From contig NZ_BSFQ01000017.1 in NCBI RefSeq assembly GCF_027922425.1, positions 1 to 64,000 on the forward strand: a DNA stretch of 64,000 nt. Direction: 5' to 3'. Shown here piece by piece: positions 26,690 through 35,469 of the stretch. A program made the translations under genes and the position numbers. The stretch's first letter is position 1; the number at the start of each line of letters is the position of its first letter. The notes beneath the pieces were generated by a model that was not told the origin of the DNA, did no database searches, and worked only from the letters and a program-made list of their open reading frames with translations. The stretch is from Pseudonocardia halophobica. Lineage in GTDB: Bacteria > Actinomycetota > Actinomycetes > Mycobacteriales > Pseudonocardiaceae.

Positions 26690-27868
26690 ATGAGCGCCCC
26701 CACCACCACCGAGGCGCAGGTCCCTCCGCTGGCGGGCTTCACCGTCGGTGTCACGGCGGCCCGCCGGGCCGAGGAGCTGGGCACGATGCTCGAGCGCCGG
26801 GGGGCGTGCGTGCAGCACGGCCCGGCGCTGCGCATCGTCCCGCTGGCCGACGACGCCGAGCTCGAGGCCCGCACGCGCGACCTGATCGCGCGGCCGCCGG
26901 ACGTCACCGTCGCCACCACCGGCATCGGCTTCCGCGGCTGGATCGAGGCCGCCGACGGCTGGGGGATGGGTGAGGACCTGCTGGCCGCCCTGGCCCGCGG
27001 CGAGCTGCTCGCCCGCGGCCCGAAGGCGCGCGGGCAGATCCGCGCGTCCGGGCTGACGGAGGTGTGGTCGCCGCCGTCGGAGTCGTCCGCCGAGGTGCTC
27101 GACCACCTGCTCGAGGAGGGGGTCGACGGCCGGCGCATCGCGGTCCAGCTGCACGGCGAACCCCTGCCCGACGTCGTCGAGGCCCTGGAGATGGCCGGCG
27201 CCGAGGTCGTCGAGGTACCGGTCTACCGGTGGGTGCCGCCCGCCGACCTCGCCCCGATGGATCGGCTGACCGATCTCGTGCTGGCCGGGGGCGTCGACAT
27301 GCTGACGTTCACCAGCGCGCCCGCGGCCGCGAGCCTGCTGGCCCGGGCGGCCGAGCGCAGGCTGCGGGACGAGCTGATCGCGGCGCTGCGCGGTCCGGTG
27401 CTGGTCGTGTGCGTCGGGCCGGTCACGGCCGCCCCGCTGGAGGCCGTCGACGTCCCGACGCTGCAGCCGCAGCGCTCGCGCCTCGGCGCGATGGTCCGTG
27501 CGCTAGAGGCCGAGGCCCCGGCCCGAGCCCGGCGGCTGCCCGTGGCCGGGCACCGGCTGGAGCTGCGCGGGCACGCCGCCCTGGTCGACGGCGAGCTGAA
27601 GGCGGTGCCGCCCACCGGGATGGCCCTGCTCCGGGTGCTCGCCCGGCGTCCGGGTCGGGTGGTCTCACGCGCCGAGCTGCTGCGCGCGCTGCCCGGCGGG
27701 GGCGACGACGAGCACGCGGTCGAGACGGCGATGGCCCGGCTCCGGTCGGCGCTGGGGGTGCCGAAGCTGATCCAGACCGTGGTGAAGCGGGGGTACCGGC
27801 TCGCGCTCGACCCCAACGCCGGCCCCTCGCCCGTCGGCGGGCACTGCGTCTCCGGGGACGAGCGGTGA
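26690..27868 (+). CDS. Uroporphyrinogen-III synthase fused to a winged-helix DNA-binding domain
   Basis: A 392-residue fusion. The first 270 residues follow the HemD fold: GFTVGVTAARRAEELGTMLERRG, TTGIGFRGW, GPKARGQIRASGL, VYRWVPP, LTFTSAPAA, and VCVGPVTAAPLEA. After the linker, about residues 290-380 form an OmpR-type winged helix (RLELRGHAALVDGELKAVPP, LLRVLARRPGRVVSRAELL, AVETAMARLRSALG and VVKRGYRLAL). Rv0260c of M. tuberculosis has the same fusion near narK3 and a CbiX gene. It may both serve siroheme synthesis and regulate the operon; which activity is real is unknown. The ATG has CGGAG upstream; a GTG at 26639 overlapping the nirD stop is an alternative start adding 17 residues. Confidence 0.85.
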   Translation: MSAPTTTEAQVPPLAGFTVGVTAARRAEELGTMLERRGACVQHGPALRIVPLADDAELEARTRDLIARPPDVTVATTGIGFRGWIEAADGWGMGEDLLAALARGELLARGPKARGQIRASGLTEVWSPPSESSAEVLDHLLEEGVDGRRIAVQLHGEPLPDVVEALEMAGAEVVEVPVYRWVPPADLAPMDRLTDLVLAGGVDMLTFTSAPAAASLLARAAERRLRDELIAALRGPVLVVCVGPVTAAPLEAVDVPTLQPQRSRLGAMVRALEAEAPARARRLPVAGHRLELRGHAALVDGELKAVPPTGMALLRVLARRPGRVVSRAELLRALPGGGDDEHAVETAMARLRSALGVPKLIQTVVKRGYRLALDPNAGPSPVGGHCVSGDER

Positions 27869-28635
27869 GGGCCGTTCCGCCGGGCGACCTGTCCGTCGCG
27901 GTGCAGGCGTCGTCGCCGTCGGAGGAGTGGGCCGGGGCGCGGTCGCCGCTGGTCCTCGTCGCGCACGGGAGTCGATCCGACGCCGCCGACGCCGTCGTCC
28001 AGGAGATCGCGGCCGGCGCGCGCGCCGCGCTGTCCGGCGTCGAGGTACGGGTCGGGTACGTCGACGTCCGGCACCCGGCCGTCGCCGACGCGCTCCGGGG
28101 GCTCGACGGCGCCGTGGTCCTGCCCGCCTTCCTGGCCTCGGGCTACCACGTGCGCACCGACCTCCCCGCCCAGCTCGCCGAGGCCGGCGCGGACCCGGAC
28201 CGCTTCGTGGTCACCCCCGCGCTCGGCCCCGACCCGCTGCTCGTCCGCGCCGCGCTGGCCCGGCTGGCCGACGCCGGGCACCGGGTCGGCGACACGGTCG
28301 TCCTGGCGGCGGCCGGGTCCTCCGATGCCGCGGCGATCGCCGAGGTCCGTGCCGCGGGCAAGATGCTCGCCGACGCCCTGGGCCGGGGCGTGCGGGTCGG
28401 GTTCGCCGCCACCGCCGCCCCCCGGATCGACGCGCTGGTCGACGGCCTGCGCCGGGCCGGGTCCGAGCGGATCTCCGTGGTGTCCTGGCTGCTCGCGCCG
28501 GGGGTCTTCCACACCCGCATCCGGGACTCCGGTGCGGACGTGGTGGGCGACCCGCTGGGCGCGCACCCCGACGTGGTCAACGCCGTGGTGGCGCGGTACC
28601 ACGCGGGCGTCGGGACCGGGACGGTCGCGGCCTGA
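27865..28635 (+). CDS. Sirohydrochlorin chelatase (CbiX/SirB type)
   Basis: A 256-residue protein with the two-lobed chelatase fold: LVLVAHGSRSDAADAVVQEIA in the first half with the metal-binding His, VVLPAFLASGYHVRTDLPAQL with a second His, then VVLAAAGSSDAAAIAEV and WLLAPGVFHTRI in the second half. The enzyme inserts ferrous iron or cobalt into sirohydrochlorin; in a nitrite reductase operon siroheme is the likely product. The GTG start overlaps the previous stop (GTGA). It is the last gene of the narK-nirB-nirD operon, followed nine bases later by a 40-nt hairpin. Confidence 0.88.
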   Translation: MRAVPPGDLSVAVQASSPSEEWAGARSPLVLVAHGSRSDAADAVVQEIAAGARAALSGVEVRVGYVDVRHPAVADALRGLDGAVVLPAFLASGYHVRTDLPAQLAEAGADPDRFVVTPALGPDPLLVRAALARLADAGHRVGDTVVLAAAGSSDAAAIAEVRAAGKMLADALGRGVRVGFAATAAPRIDALVDGLRRAGSERISVVSWLLAPGVFHTRIRDSGADVVGDPLGAHPDVVNAVVARYHAGVGTGTVAA

Positions 28636-28643
28636 CAGCCCCT

Positions 28644-28683
28644 GTGAGTGGCGATAGTCGCTATGGCGACTATCCCCACTCAC
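28644..28683. repeat. 40-nt palindromic element, copy 1 (also likely terminator)
   Basis: Both ends are GTGAG and CTCAC. The arms pair over 18 bases with one mismatch and the centre is CTATGG. It lies nine bases after the nitrite operon. Two more 40-nt elements with the same ends and centre are at 46254-46293 and 53494-53533. Confidence 0.8.
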
Positions 28684-28721
28684 GACCAAGGGGGTGGGGC
28701 GGATCGTCAGGGGCGCCGCAG

Positions 28722-29560
28722 ATGATCGCCGGGTGCGTGCACCCACGGCTTGCTGAGGGACCGTGGTTGCACGCAGCTGGTGATCATGGTTGGGTTCGTC
28801 GAGGAGCCGCACCCCGTTCATGATCGCTGGCTGCGTGCGTCGAGGGCTGGCCTGAATGCCCTGTGCGCACTCGAATCGCGATCATCAGGGAGCGCGTCGC
28901 GAGTGATCGCGGAGTACGTGCTTCGACGGCTCGCCGGGATACCGCCACTGCACCCGACTGCTGATCACGGTGTCAGCCGAACGAGAAGCCGCGTCACGTC
29001 CATCATCATCAAGCGGGTGCACCGAGGGCTGGCGAAAGGACCGTCCGCGCAGTCGAACTGCGATCATCACGGGACGCGCCGCCTGTGATCGCTGAGGGCG
29101 TGCACCCGGGGCTCGCCAAGAGGCCGTCGCTGCACCCGACTGCTGATCATGGTCGAGGTCGCTGAGAAGCAGTGTCTTGTTCATGATCGCCGGATGAGTG
29201 CGTCGAGGGCTGGTGTGAATGCCCTGTAGGCACTGGAACAGCGATCATTAGGACGCGCCGGCCCGTGATCGTCGGGAGCGTGCATGCACGGCCTTTGGGA
29301 ACCGTTGCCGCAGCCCACCGCTGATCATGGTCGGGCCTCGTCGAGAAGGCTCTGCGCCGCCATCGCCGAGCGCTCGTCGCGGGCTGGTCTGATGGCCCTT
29401 CGTGCAGTCGCGTTTCGATCTTGAGTGAGCGCGCCGCATGTGATCGCGGACTGGGTGCAGTGTCGGCTCGCTGGGGTGCCGTCGGCGCACCCGACTGCTG
29501 ATCATCAGCGAGTTTGTTCAGGAGCCGCGTCTCTGACTGCACGGGAACGCTGATCAGCGG
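28722..29560. repeat. Tandem array of about 180-bp degenerate repeats, no gene
   Basis: This 839-bp stretch has no supportable gene. A landmark (G/A)TGATCG(C/T) followed by GG and a GTGC-type block recurs at 28722, 28903, 29085, 29265 and 29440, a period of 175-182 bp with the last copy truncated. Within each unit, GCTGATCATGGTC-like and GCGATCATCAGGACGC-like blocks alternate. The second half of a unit begins again with TGATCGC about 98 bases in, so each unit looks like two diverged monomers of 80-100 bp. TGATCA palindromes recur at fixed places. The region is less GC-rich than its surroundings. Function unknown. Confidence 0.85.
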
Positions 29561-29832
29561 CGGTCGCGGGGGAGGCGGCCGTCGACGAGGAGCACGCCCT
29601 CGGCCCGCAGTCGCGCGGACTGCTCCTGCGCGATGTGCGGGGCGCAGGTGCCGTCGGCGCGCAGGACGCGGTGCCAGGGCAGGTCGTGCCCGTCCTCCGC
29701 CAGGATCCGGCCCACCAGCCGGGCGCGACCGGGGAGGCCGGCGTCGGCGGCGACCTGGCCGTACGTGCTGGTCGCGCCCGGCGGGATCGCGGTGACGACG
29801 GCCCGCACCCGCTCAAGCGTCTCCTCGTCCAT
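29554..29832 (-). CDS. Alkyltransferase-like protein (ATL), DNA base-flipping
   Basis: A 92-residue protein with the DNA-binding half of the O6-alkylguanine transferase family: VVTAIPPGATSTYGQVAADAG, GRARLVGRIL and LPWHRVLRADG. Trp53 replaces the acceptor Cys of PCHRV, the hallmark of ATL proteins, which bind alkylated guanine and hand it to nucleotide excision repair rather than removing the group. The start ATG overlaps the stop of the LipV-like hydrolase (TGATG), so the two are translationally coupled. Rv3204, annotated as a methyltransferase, occupies this place next to lipV in M. tuberculosis. The 3-prime end runs a few bases into the tandem repeat array. Confidence 0.85.
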   Translation of the reverse strand: MDEETLERVRAVVTAIPPGATSTYGQVAADAGLPGRARLVGRILAEDGHDLPWHRVLRADGTCAPHIAQEQSARLRAEGVLLVDGRLPRDRR

Positions 29833-30604
29833 CAGCCCTCCAGGAAGCGCCGCAGATGCCCCGCGACCTCGGCACTCCGCTCGAGGTACAGCATGTGCCC
29901 GGTGTCCAACGGAATGACCGTGAGCTGCTCGCCCAGCTCGGTGCGGCAGGCCTCGAGCCACTTCTCCGAGACGAAGTCCGCCCCGGTCGCGGGCATGATC
30001 AGCGTCGGATGGCCCGCCGGCGGCACCACGGCCTCGCGCGCCATCTCGCCCCACGCCGCGACCAGCGCCGCGCGCGAGTAGCGCCACCGCCAGGTCCCGT
30101 CCCGCTCCTCGAGGTGGGCTTCGACCTCGGCGTCGACCAGCGCCGCCGGCACCCCGGCCCAGCTCTCCGCCTTGGCCGCGCGCGCCGCCTCCCGGTCGGG
30201 GTAGGACTCGTCGCCCCGGGACTCCTCCGCCGTCTCGAGCATGTCCTGCGGGTCCAGGCCGATCGCCGGGTCGAGCAGCACCAGCTTCGTGACGCGTTCG
30301 GGCGCGTACGGGCGAGGTGCGTGGCGACCGCACCACCGAACGAGTGCCCGACGACGGCCGCGCGCTCGACCCCGTGGGCGTCGAGCACCCCGAGCGCATC
30401 GGCGACGTGCTGCTCCAGGTTCCACGGCGGGGCCCACGGCGACCGCCCGTGCCCACGCAGGTCGACGCCGAGCCAGCGCAGCGCCGGCAGCGCCTCTGTC
30501 ACCGGGCGGAAGCGCAGCCCGTGCCCGGTGACGCCGTGCAGGGCGAGCACCGGCGCGCCGGCGGGGTCGCCGGCGAGGTGGACGTGGAGGGGGGAGTCGG
30601 GCAT
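29832..30604 (-). pseudogene. LipV-like alpha/beta hydrolase, broken by a one-base frameshift
   Basis: Two adjacent frames together encode one hydrolase of about 257 residues. The first frame (from ATG at 30604) reads MPDSPLHVHLAGDPAG, LALHGVTGHGLRF, DLRGHGRSPW and the nucleophile elbow GHSFGGAVATHLAR. The other frame continues with YAPERVTKLVLLDPAIGLD, the catalytic-acid region and DTGHMLYLERS. The switch falls near 30316, and one added base would restore HLAR-x-YAPERV. The local sequence repeats CGCCCG, a place where a base can be lost in evolution or in sequencing. If real, the product stops shortly after the elbow and is inactive. It is coupled to the ATL gene, and lipV (Rv3203) is the positional counterpart. 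Confidence 0.75.
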
Positions 30605-30735
30605 GCGGTGATCGTGCCACCCCACCCCGACAGGATCGGCCGTGATCCGCGCCTCCCGCCGCGAGCGCCTCAGGAGTGCTGCCCGCGACCCGACCCCGCT
30701 CGAAACTGTCGGTGGGGCGTGGTCGAATCTCGGAC

Positions 30736-33700
30736 GTGACGCCCGATCCCGCCCGCCGCGCCGCGGTCGACGGTCTGCCCGTCGGTGGCGGTCGTGCGAG
30801 CGCGGCCGAGGGGCCGCTGCTGGTGCGCCCGCCCCGGCCGGCGGCGCCGGAGCCGGAGTGGGAGGCGGCGGCGCGGCGTGTCGTCGAGCACAGGGCGGGG
30901 CCGCTGCGGGTGATCGGCGGGCCGGGCACGGGAAAGACCACCGCGCTGCTGGAGAGCGTGGCGCGGCGGGTGCGGGCTGGCGTCGACCCGGGCCGCATCC
31001 TGTTCCTCGTCGGCAGCCGGCGCGCGGCCGCGGACCTGCGCGAACGCCTGGTCCGCAGGATCCACCCCGACGACCCGGCGTCCACCGCGATCCAGGCCCG
31101 CACCTCGCGCGAGATGCTCGTGCGCACTGTGCACTCGTACGCGTTCGGGATCATGCGGCTGCACGCCGCGCGCGCCGGCGACCCGCCGCCCCGGCTGCTC
31201 GCGGGCGCGGAGCAGGACGCGGTGGTCCGCGACCTCCTGGCCGGCGAGATCGCGAACTGGAACGGCAGCGTTCCCGGTTCGGGCTGGCCCGAGCGGCTGC
31301 GGCCCGCGCTCGGCATCCCCGCGTTCGCCGCCGAGCTGCGCGAGCTCCTGCTGCGTGCGGAGGAGCGCGGGCTCGGGCCCGAGGAGCTCCTGGGGCTCGG
31401 GGAGCGCCACGGGGTGCCGGAGTGGGAGGCCGCCGGCCGCTTCTTCCGCACGTACGAGCAGGTCATCCTGCTGCGCGGCGCCGCGGGCGGGGCGGCGCCG
31501 CAGGCCACCGCACCCGCCCTCGACTCCGCGGAGCTGGTCGCCGCGGCGCTCGACGCGCTGGCCTTCGACCCCGAGCTGCTCCACACCGAACGCGAACGCG
31601 TCCGGCACCTCCTGGTCGACGACGCGCAGGACCTCGACCCCCAGCAGCTCGAGCTGGTCCGGGTGCTGGCCCGCACCGCGACCAGCACGTTGATCGCCGG
31701 CGACCCGGACCAGGCCGTCCTCGGGTTCCGCGGCGCCGACCCGGACGGGCTGCGCGCGGTCGACGCACCCACCGCGGTGCTCACCGTCGACCACCGGCAG
31801 CGGGACGCGGTGCGCGCCGCGGGCGCCCGACTGGCGTCGCGGCTGTCCGGCTCGGGGGAGGGCCGGCTGCGGGTCGCCCCCGCATCGATGTCGCACGAGG
31901 TCCCGGATCCCGGTTCCGTGCTGGTCCGCACGTTCTCGTCGGCGGCCACGGAGGCGGCCTGGATCGCCGACCGGTTGCGGCGCGCCCACCTCGTCGAGGG
32001 CGTGCCGTGGTCGGAGATGGCGGTGCTGTCGCGGTCGGCGCGGCGGACCCTCCCGGCCCTGCGGCGCGCGCTCGTCGCGGCGGGGGTCCCGATCGCGGCG
32101 CCGCCCGAGGAGCTGCCGCTCGCGCGGCAGCCCGCGGTGCTGCCGTTCCTGCTGATCCTGCGGGCCGCCACCCGGCCCGAGGAGATCGACGCCGACGCCG
32201 CCACCGCGCTGCTCACCTCGGCGCTCGGCTCCGGCGACCCCATGCGGATGCGCCGGCTGCGCCGCGGCCTCCTGCGCCTGCACGCCGCGGGGGAGGAGGG
32301 TCGGCGCCGCCGTGCCGCCGACCCCGCCGCCCCTGCCGATCCCGCCCTGCCCGCCGGTCCCGCCCCGTATGCCGATCCCGCTCCGCTCGCCGATCCCGCC
32401 CTGCGCGCCGGTTCCGCCCCGTCCGCCGACCTCGGGTCGTTCGTCGGCCCCACCCTTGTCCCGGGCTCCCAGCCCGCGCCGTCCCCCGACCCCCACGACC
32501 TCTCCGCGGAGGACGTCGAGCGCGTCGGCAGTGACCCGCTGCTGGTCGAGGCCCTGCGCACCGCCGCGGCCGGCCGTCCCGACCCCCTGACCGCGCTCCC
32601 ACCCGGCGACAGCGCGCCGCTGCGCGCGGTGTCGACCCTGCTCGCCGCAGCCGCCGAGGCTGCCGGCGAGGGCCGCGCGGTCGAGGAGGTCCTCTGGCGG
32701 GTCTGGCAGCGCAGCGGGCTCGCGCGCCGCTGGGCCGCCGCCAGCGCCCGCGGTGGTCCCGTGGGCGCGGCCGCGGACCGGGACCTCGACGCCGTCCTCG
32801 CGCTGTTCGACGCCGCGGCGCGCTACACCGACCGGCTTCCGGGTGCGGACGTCGCCGGCTTCGCGGAGTACCTCGGCGACCAGCACCTCCCCGGCGACAC
32901 CCAGACCACCGGGGCCCCGCGGGAGGACGCCGTCGCGCTGCTCACCGCGCACGCCGCCCGCGGCCGCGAGTGGGAGGTCGTCGCGGTCCCGGGTGTGCAG
33001 GAGGGAAGCTGGCCGGACCTGCGGCTGCGCGGCAGTCTGCTGGGCAACGAGCGGTTGGTCGACGTCGTCGCGGGGGTCGCCGAACCGACCGGCGCCGAGG
33101 CGGTCGTGTCCCGGGTCGCCCCGCTGCTCGCCGAGGAGCGGCGACTGTTCTACGTCGCCTGCACCCGCGCCCGGCGCACGTTGCTGGTCAGCGCGGTGCA
33201 CGCGGAGGACGAGCAGCCCTCCCGGTTCCTCGACGAGCTCGACCCGCTCCCGGCCGACGCCACCGAGGGCCGGCCCACCTTCCGGCCCGGCCGCGCGCTC
33301 GTCCTGGCCGAGCTGGTCGGCGAGCTGCGCCGCGCCGTCACCGAGCCGGACCACGGCGACCCCGCCCGCGCGGCCCGGCGCCGGCGCGCGGCGGCCCAGC
33401 TGGCCCGGCTCGCCGCGGAGAAGGTGCCCGGCGCCCACCCGGACGACTGGTACGGCCTGCCCGAGCCGTCGGCCGCGGCGCCGCTGCGCCCCGAGGGCGA
33501 GATCGTGCCCGTGTCGCCGTCGGACATCGAGCGGATCCTGTCCTGCCCGTTGCGCTGGGTGCTGGAGCGGCACGGCGGCAACGAGACCGGCGCGCTGTCG
33601 GCCGTCACCGGCTCGCTCGTCCACGCCCTGGTGCAGGCGCAGGCTGCGGGCGCCGAGCCCGCGGAGCTCGACGCCGCGCTGCGCACCGCCTGGGCCCGGC

Positions 33701-34317
33701 TCGACGCGGGCGCGCCCTGGTTCGGCCGCCGCGAGCTGGCGCGGGTCCGCGGCATGCTCGCCGGCTACGCGCAGTGGCTGCGGGAGAGCCGCGAGCAGGG
33801 CCTGCGGCTGGTCGCGGTCGAGCACCCCGTCCAGCTCGACATCGAGGGCGACGACCCGGACGAGGTCGAGGTCGGCACGCCCCGTCCCACCGTGCGGCTG
33901 CGTGGCCGGGTCGACCGCCTGGAGGTCGACGCGGAGGGCCGCCCGGTCGTCGTCGACGTCAAGACGGGGCGGACCGCCGTCAGCGCCGCGTCGGCCGCCG
34001 AGCACCCGCAGCTCGCGGTCTACCAGCTCGCCGCGACCCTGGGCGCCTTCTCGGACCTGGTCGGCGAGGGCGCCCAACCGGGTGGGGCGCGGCTGGTGTT
34101 CGTGGCCGACCGGAAGGCCACGGGCTCGCCGAAGGAGCCCGTCCAGCCCCCGCTCGACGCCGACGCGGCCGGACAGTGGCGGGACGTCGTCCGGGAGGCG
34201 GCGCGGCAGACCTCCGGCCCGGCGTACGTCGCGCTCGTCGGACCGGACTGCGACCGTTGCCCCGTTCGGGGGAGTTGCCCCGCGGTCGAGTCCGGTCGGT
34301 CGGTGGTCGAGGAGTGA
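30736..34317 (+). CDS. adnA: AdnA-type helicase-nuclease subunit
   Basis: A 1193-residue UvrD-like motor with a C-terminal RecB-type nuclease. Walker A GGPGTGKTTALLE lies near residue 62, then VGSRRAAADLRERL, VDDAQDLDPQQLEL (the usual DE of motif II reads DD), GDPDQAVLGFRGADP, LTAHAARGREWEVVAVPG and RRLFYVACTRAR. The nuclease has VVDVKTGR and QLAVYQLA, and Cys residues in ILSCPLRW and CDRCPVRGSC that should hold an iron-sulfur cluster. A Pro/Ala-rich insert lies near 530-570. In mycobacteria AdnAB resects double-strand breaks, and AdnA is the subunit with the weaker motor. The start GTG has no ribosome site; GAATCT five bases before suggests a leaderless mRNA. Confidence 0.87.
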   Translation: MTPDPARRAAVDGLPVGGGRASAAEGPLLVRPPRPAAPEPEWEAAARRVVEHRAGPLRVIGGPGTGKTTALLESVARRVRAGVDPGRILFLVGSRRAAADLRERLVRRIHPDDPASTAIQARTSREMLVRTVHSYAFGIMRLHAARAGDPPPRLLAGAEQDAVVRDLLAGEIANWNGSVPGSGWPERLRPALGIPAFAAELRELLLRAEERGLGPEELLGLGERHGVPEWEAAGRFFRTYEQVILLRGAAGGAAPQATAPALDSAELVAAALDALAFDPELLHTERERVRHLLVDDAQDLDPQQLELVRVLARTATSTLIAGDPDQAVLGFRGADPDGLRAVDAPTAVLTVDHRQRDAVRAAGARLASRLSGSGEGRLRVAPASMSHEVPDPGSVLVRTFSSAATEAAWIADRLRRAHLVEGVPWSEMAVLSRSARRTLPALRRALVAAGVPIAAPPEELPLARQPAVLPFLLILRAATRPEEIDADAATALLTSALGSGDPMRMRRLRRGLLRLHAAGEEGRRRRAADPAAPADPALPAGPAPYADPAPLADPALRAGSAPSADLGSFVGPTLVPGSQPAPSPDPHDLSAEDVERVGSDPLLVEALRTAAAGRPDPLTALPPGDSAPLRAVSTLLAAAAEAAGEGRAVEEVLWRVWQRSGLARRWAAASARGGPVGAAADRDLDAVLALFDAAARYTDRLPGADVAGFAEYLGDQHLPGDTQTTGAPREDAVALLTAHAARGREWEVVAVPGVQEGSWPDLRLRGSLLGNERLVDVVAGVAEPTGAEAVVSRVAPLLAEERRLFYVACTRARRTLLVSAVHAEDEQPSRFLDELDPLPADATEGRPTFRPGRALVLAELVGELRRAVTEPDHGDPARAARRRRAAAQLARLAAEKVPGAHPDDWYGLPEPSAAAPLRPEGEIVPVSPSDIERILSCPLRWVLERHGGNETGALSAVTGSLVHALVQAQAAGAEPAELDAALRTAWARLDAGAPWFGRRELARVRGMLAGYAQWLRESREQGLRLVAVEHPVQLDIEGDDPDEVEVGTPRPTVRLRGRVDRLEVDAEGRPVVVDVKTGRTAVSAASAAEHPQLAVYQLAATLGAFSDLVGEGAQPGGARLVFVADRKATGSPKEPVQPPLDADAAGQWRDVVREAARQTSGPAYVALVGPDCDRCPVRGSCPAVESGRSVVEE

Positions 34318-34320
34318 GCC

Positions 34321-34337
34321 GGGCGGGCTGCCCGCCC
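34321..34337 (+). terminator. Short GC hairpin after adnA
   Basis: GGGCGGG and CCCGCCC face each other across three bases, six bases after the adnA stop begins. There is no U-tract. Confidence 0.4.
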
Positions 34338-34420
34338 ACCCGCTCCCACCTGCGGCGACCGTGCACCGCGCCCCCGTGCCCGCTCGGAGGGTCGCGGGTC
34401 ACCCGGCCGGGTGTTCGCGC

Positions 34421-34426
34421 TAGGTT
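34421..34426 (+). promoter_or_regulatory. -10 element upstream of the GH16 gene
   Basis: TAGGTT fits the local -10 pattern. Transcription would start near 34433, about 75 bases before the GTG, leaving room for the GGAGG at 34498. Confidence 0.4.
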
Positions 34427-34507
34427 CGGGCGCGTCCCCCTTGCGTTCCCTCCCGCCGCGTCGTTGCTCCCCGCGTCGTCGCCCGGCGGTCCGTCCCTGG
34501 AGGCTCC

Positions 34508-35434
34508 GTGTCCCGCCAACGCGTCCGTGCGGTCGGCATCGCCGGCCTGCTGGCCGTCGTGCTCAGCGCGTGCGGCTCCGCGGCCGAGCCCGAGCTGACC
34601 GCCGCCCCCGACACGTCGCAGGGCGCGGTGCTCGCGCCCACGACCACGCCGCCCCCGCCGACCTCCTCGGCCGTGCCGACTCCCGCTCCGACCAGCACGG
34701 CGACGCCGAAGCCGACCACGAAGAAGACGACCCCGAACGCCGCCCGCCAGGCCGCGGCCGCCTCGTCCGGCGTCGCCTGGGTGCCCGCGGGCGGCGACGA
34801 GTTCAACGGCGGTTCCCTCGACAAGGGCACCTGGGGCGCCTACGCCTCCAAGGGTGCGTTCGGCAACGGCACGCGCAGCCCCGACGCGGTGTCCGTGGTG
34901 GACGGTGCGCTCACGATCACCGCCCGCCCCGGCGACGGCGGGGTCTCCGGCGGCGTCGGCCACTCGAAGGGGCAGCTGTACGGGCGCTGGGAGTTCCGCG
35001 CGCGGACGGACAAGGGGCGCGGCTGGGGCTCGGCGATCCTGCTCTGGCCGGACTCGGAGAAGTGGCCGGACGACGGCGAGCTGGACATGATGGAGGTCCC
35101 CGGCGAGAACCGGGACCTGGCGCACACGATCATCCACTACGGAGGGTCGGCCAACAAGACGTTCGGCGACGCCACCAAGGGCGACTTCTCGCAGTGGCAC
35201 ACGTTCGCGTTCGAGTGGCTCCCGGACCGGCTGACCGCCTACATCGACGGCAGGAAGACGTTCGAGACCACCGACAAGGCGATGATCCCGACCACGCCGA
35301 TGCACGCCACCATCCAGCTCGACCAGGGCCCGGCCAAGGACTGGCTCGCGGCGCCGGACGAGACGACCCCGGCCGAGACCCGGCTGCAGGTGGACTACAT
35401 GCGGGTCTCGTCGCTGCCCGGGCAGGCCGCCTGA
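34508..35434 (+). CDS. Secreted GH16 beta-glucanase-like lipoprotein
   Basis: A 308-residue protein. The signal peptide ends in the lipobox LSAC with Cys22, so the mature protein should be lipid-anchored outside the membrane. A Thr/Pro-rich linker (about 35-80) precedes a GH16 jelly-roll domain: GGDEFNGGSLDKGTWG, GQLYGRWEFRARTDKGRGWGSAILLWP, the catalytic ELDMMEV (Glu191, Asp193, Glu196 as E-x-D-x-x-E), FSQWHTFAFEWLPDRLTAYIDG, and MHATIQLDQG. Family members cleave beta-1,3 or mixed-link glucans or related polymers; the exact glycan is unknown. GTG start with GGAGG five bases upstream. It lies between adnA and adnB, which are normally adjacent, and has its own promoter candidate. Confidence 0.88.
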   Translation: MSRQRVRAVGIAGLLAVVLSACGSAAEPELTAAPDTSQGAVLAPTTTPPPPTSSAVPTPAPTSTATPKPTTKKTTPNAARQAAAASSGVAWVPAGGDEFNGGSLDKGTWGAYASKGAFGNGTRSPDAVSVVDGALTITARPGDGGVSGGVGHSKGQLYGRWEFRARTDKGRGWGSAILLWPDSEKWPDDGELDMMEVPGENRDLAHTIIHYGGSANKTFGDATKGDFSQWHTFAFEWLPDRLTAYIDGRKTFETTDKAMIPTTPMHATIQLDQGPAKDWLAAPDETTPAETRLQVDYMRVSSLPGQAA

Positions 35435-35469
35435 CCGGTCCTGTCGGTGCCGTCGGGTAGACAGGTGCC

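Noticed and set aside
28885..29542. Minus-strand frames of about 100-130 codons in the repeat array
   Set aside because: Their similarity to each other only reflects the DNA repeat, the period is not a multiple of three, and they carry no ribosome sites or motifs.
28722..29560. CRISPR array or insertion sequence
   Set aside because: Units of 180 bp lack unique spacers; no transposase frame or terminal inverted repeats with target duplication were found.
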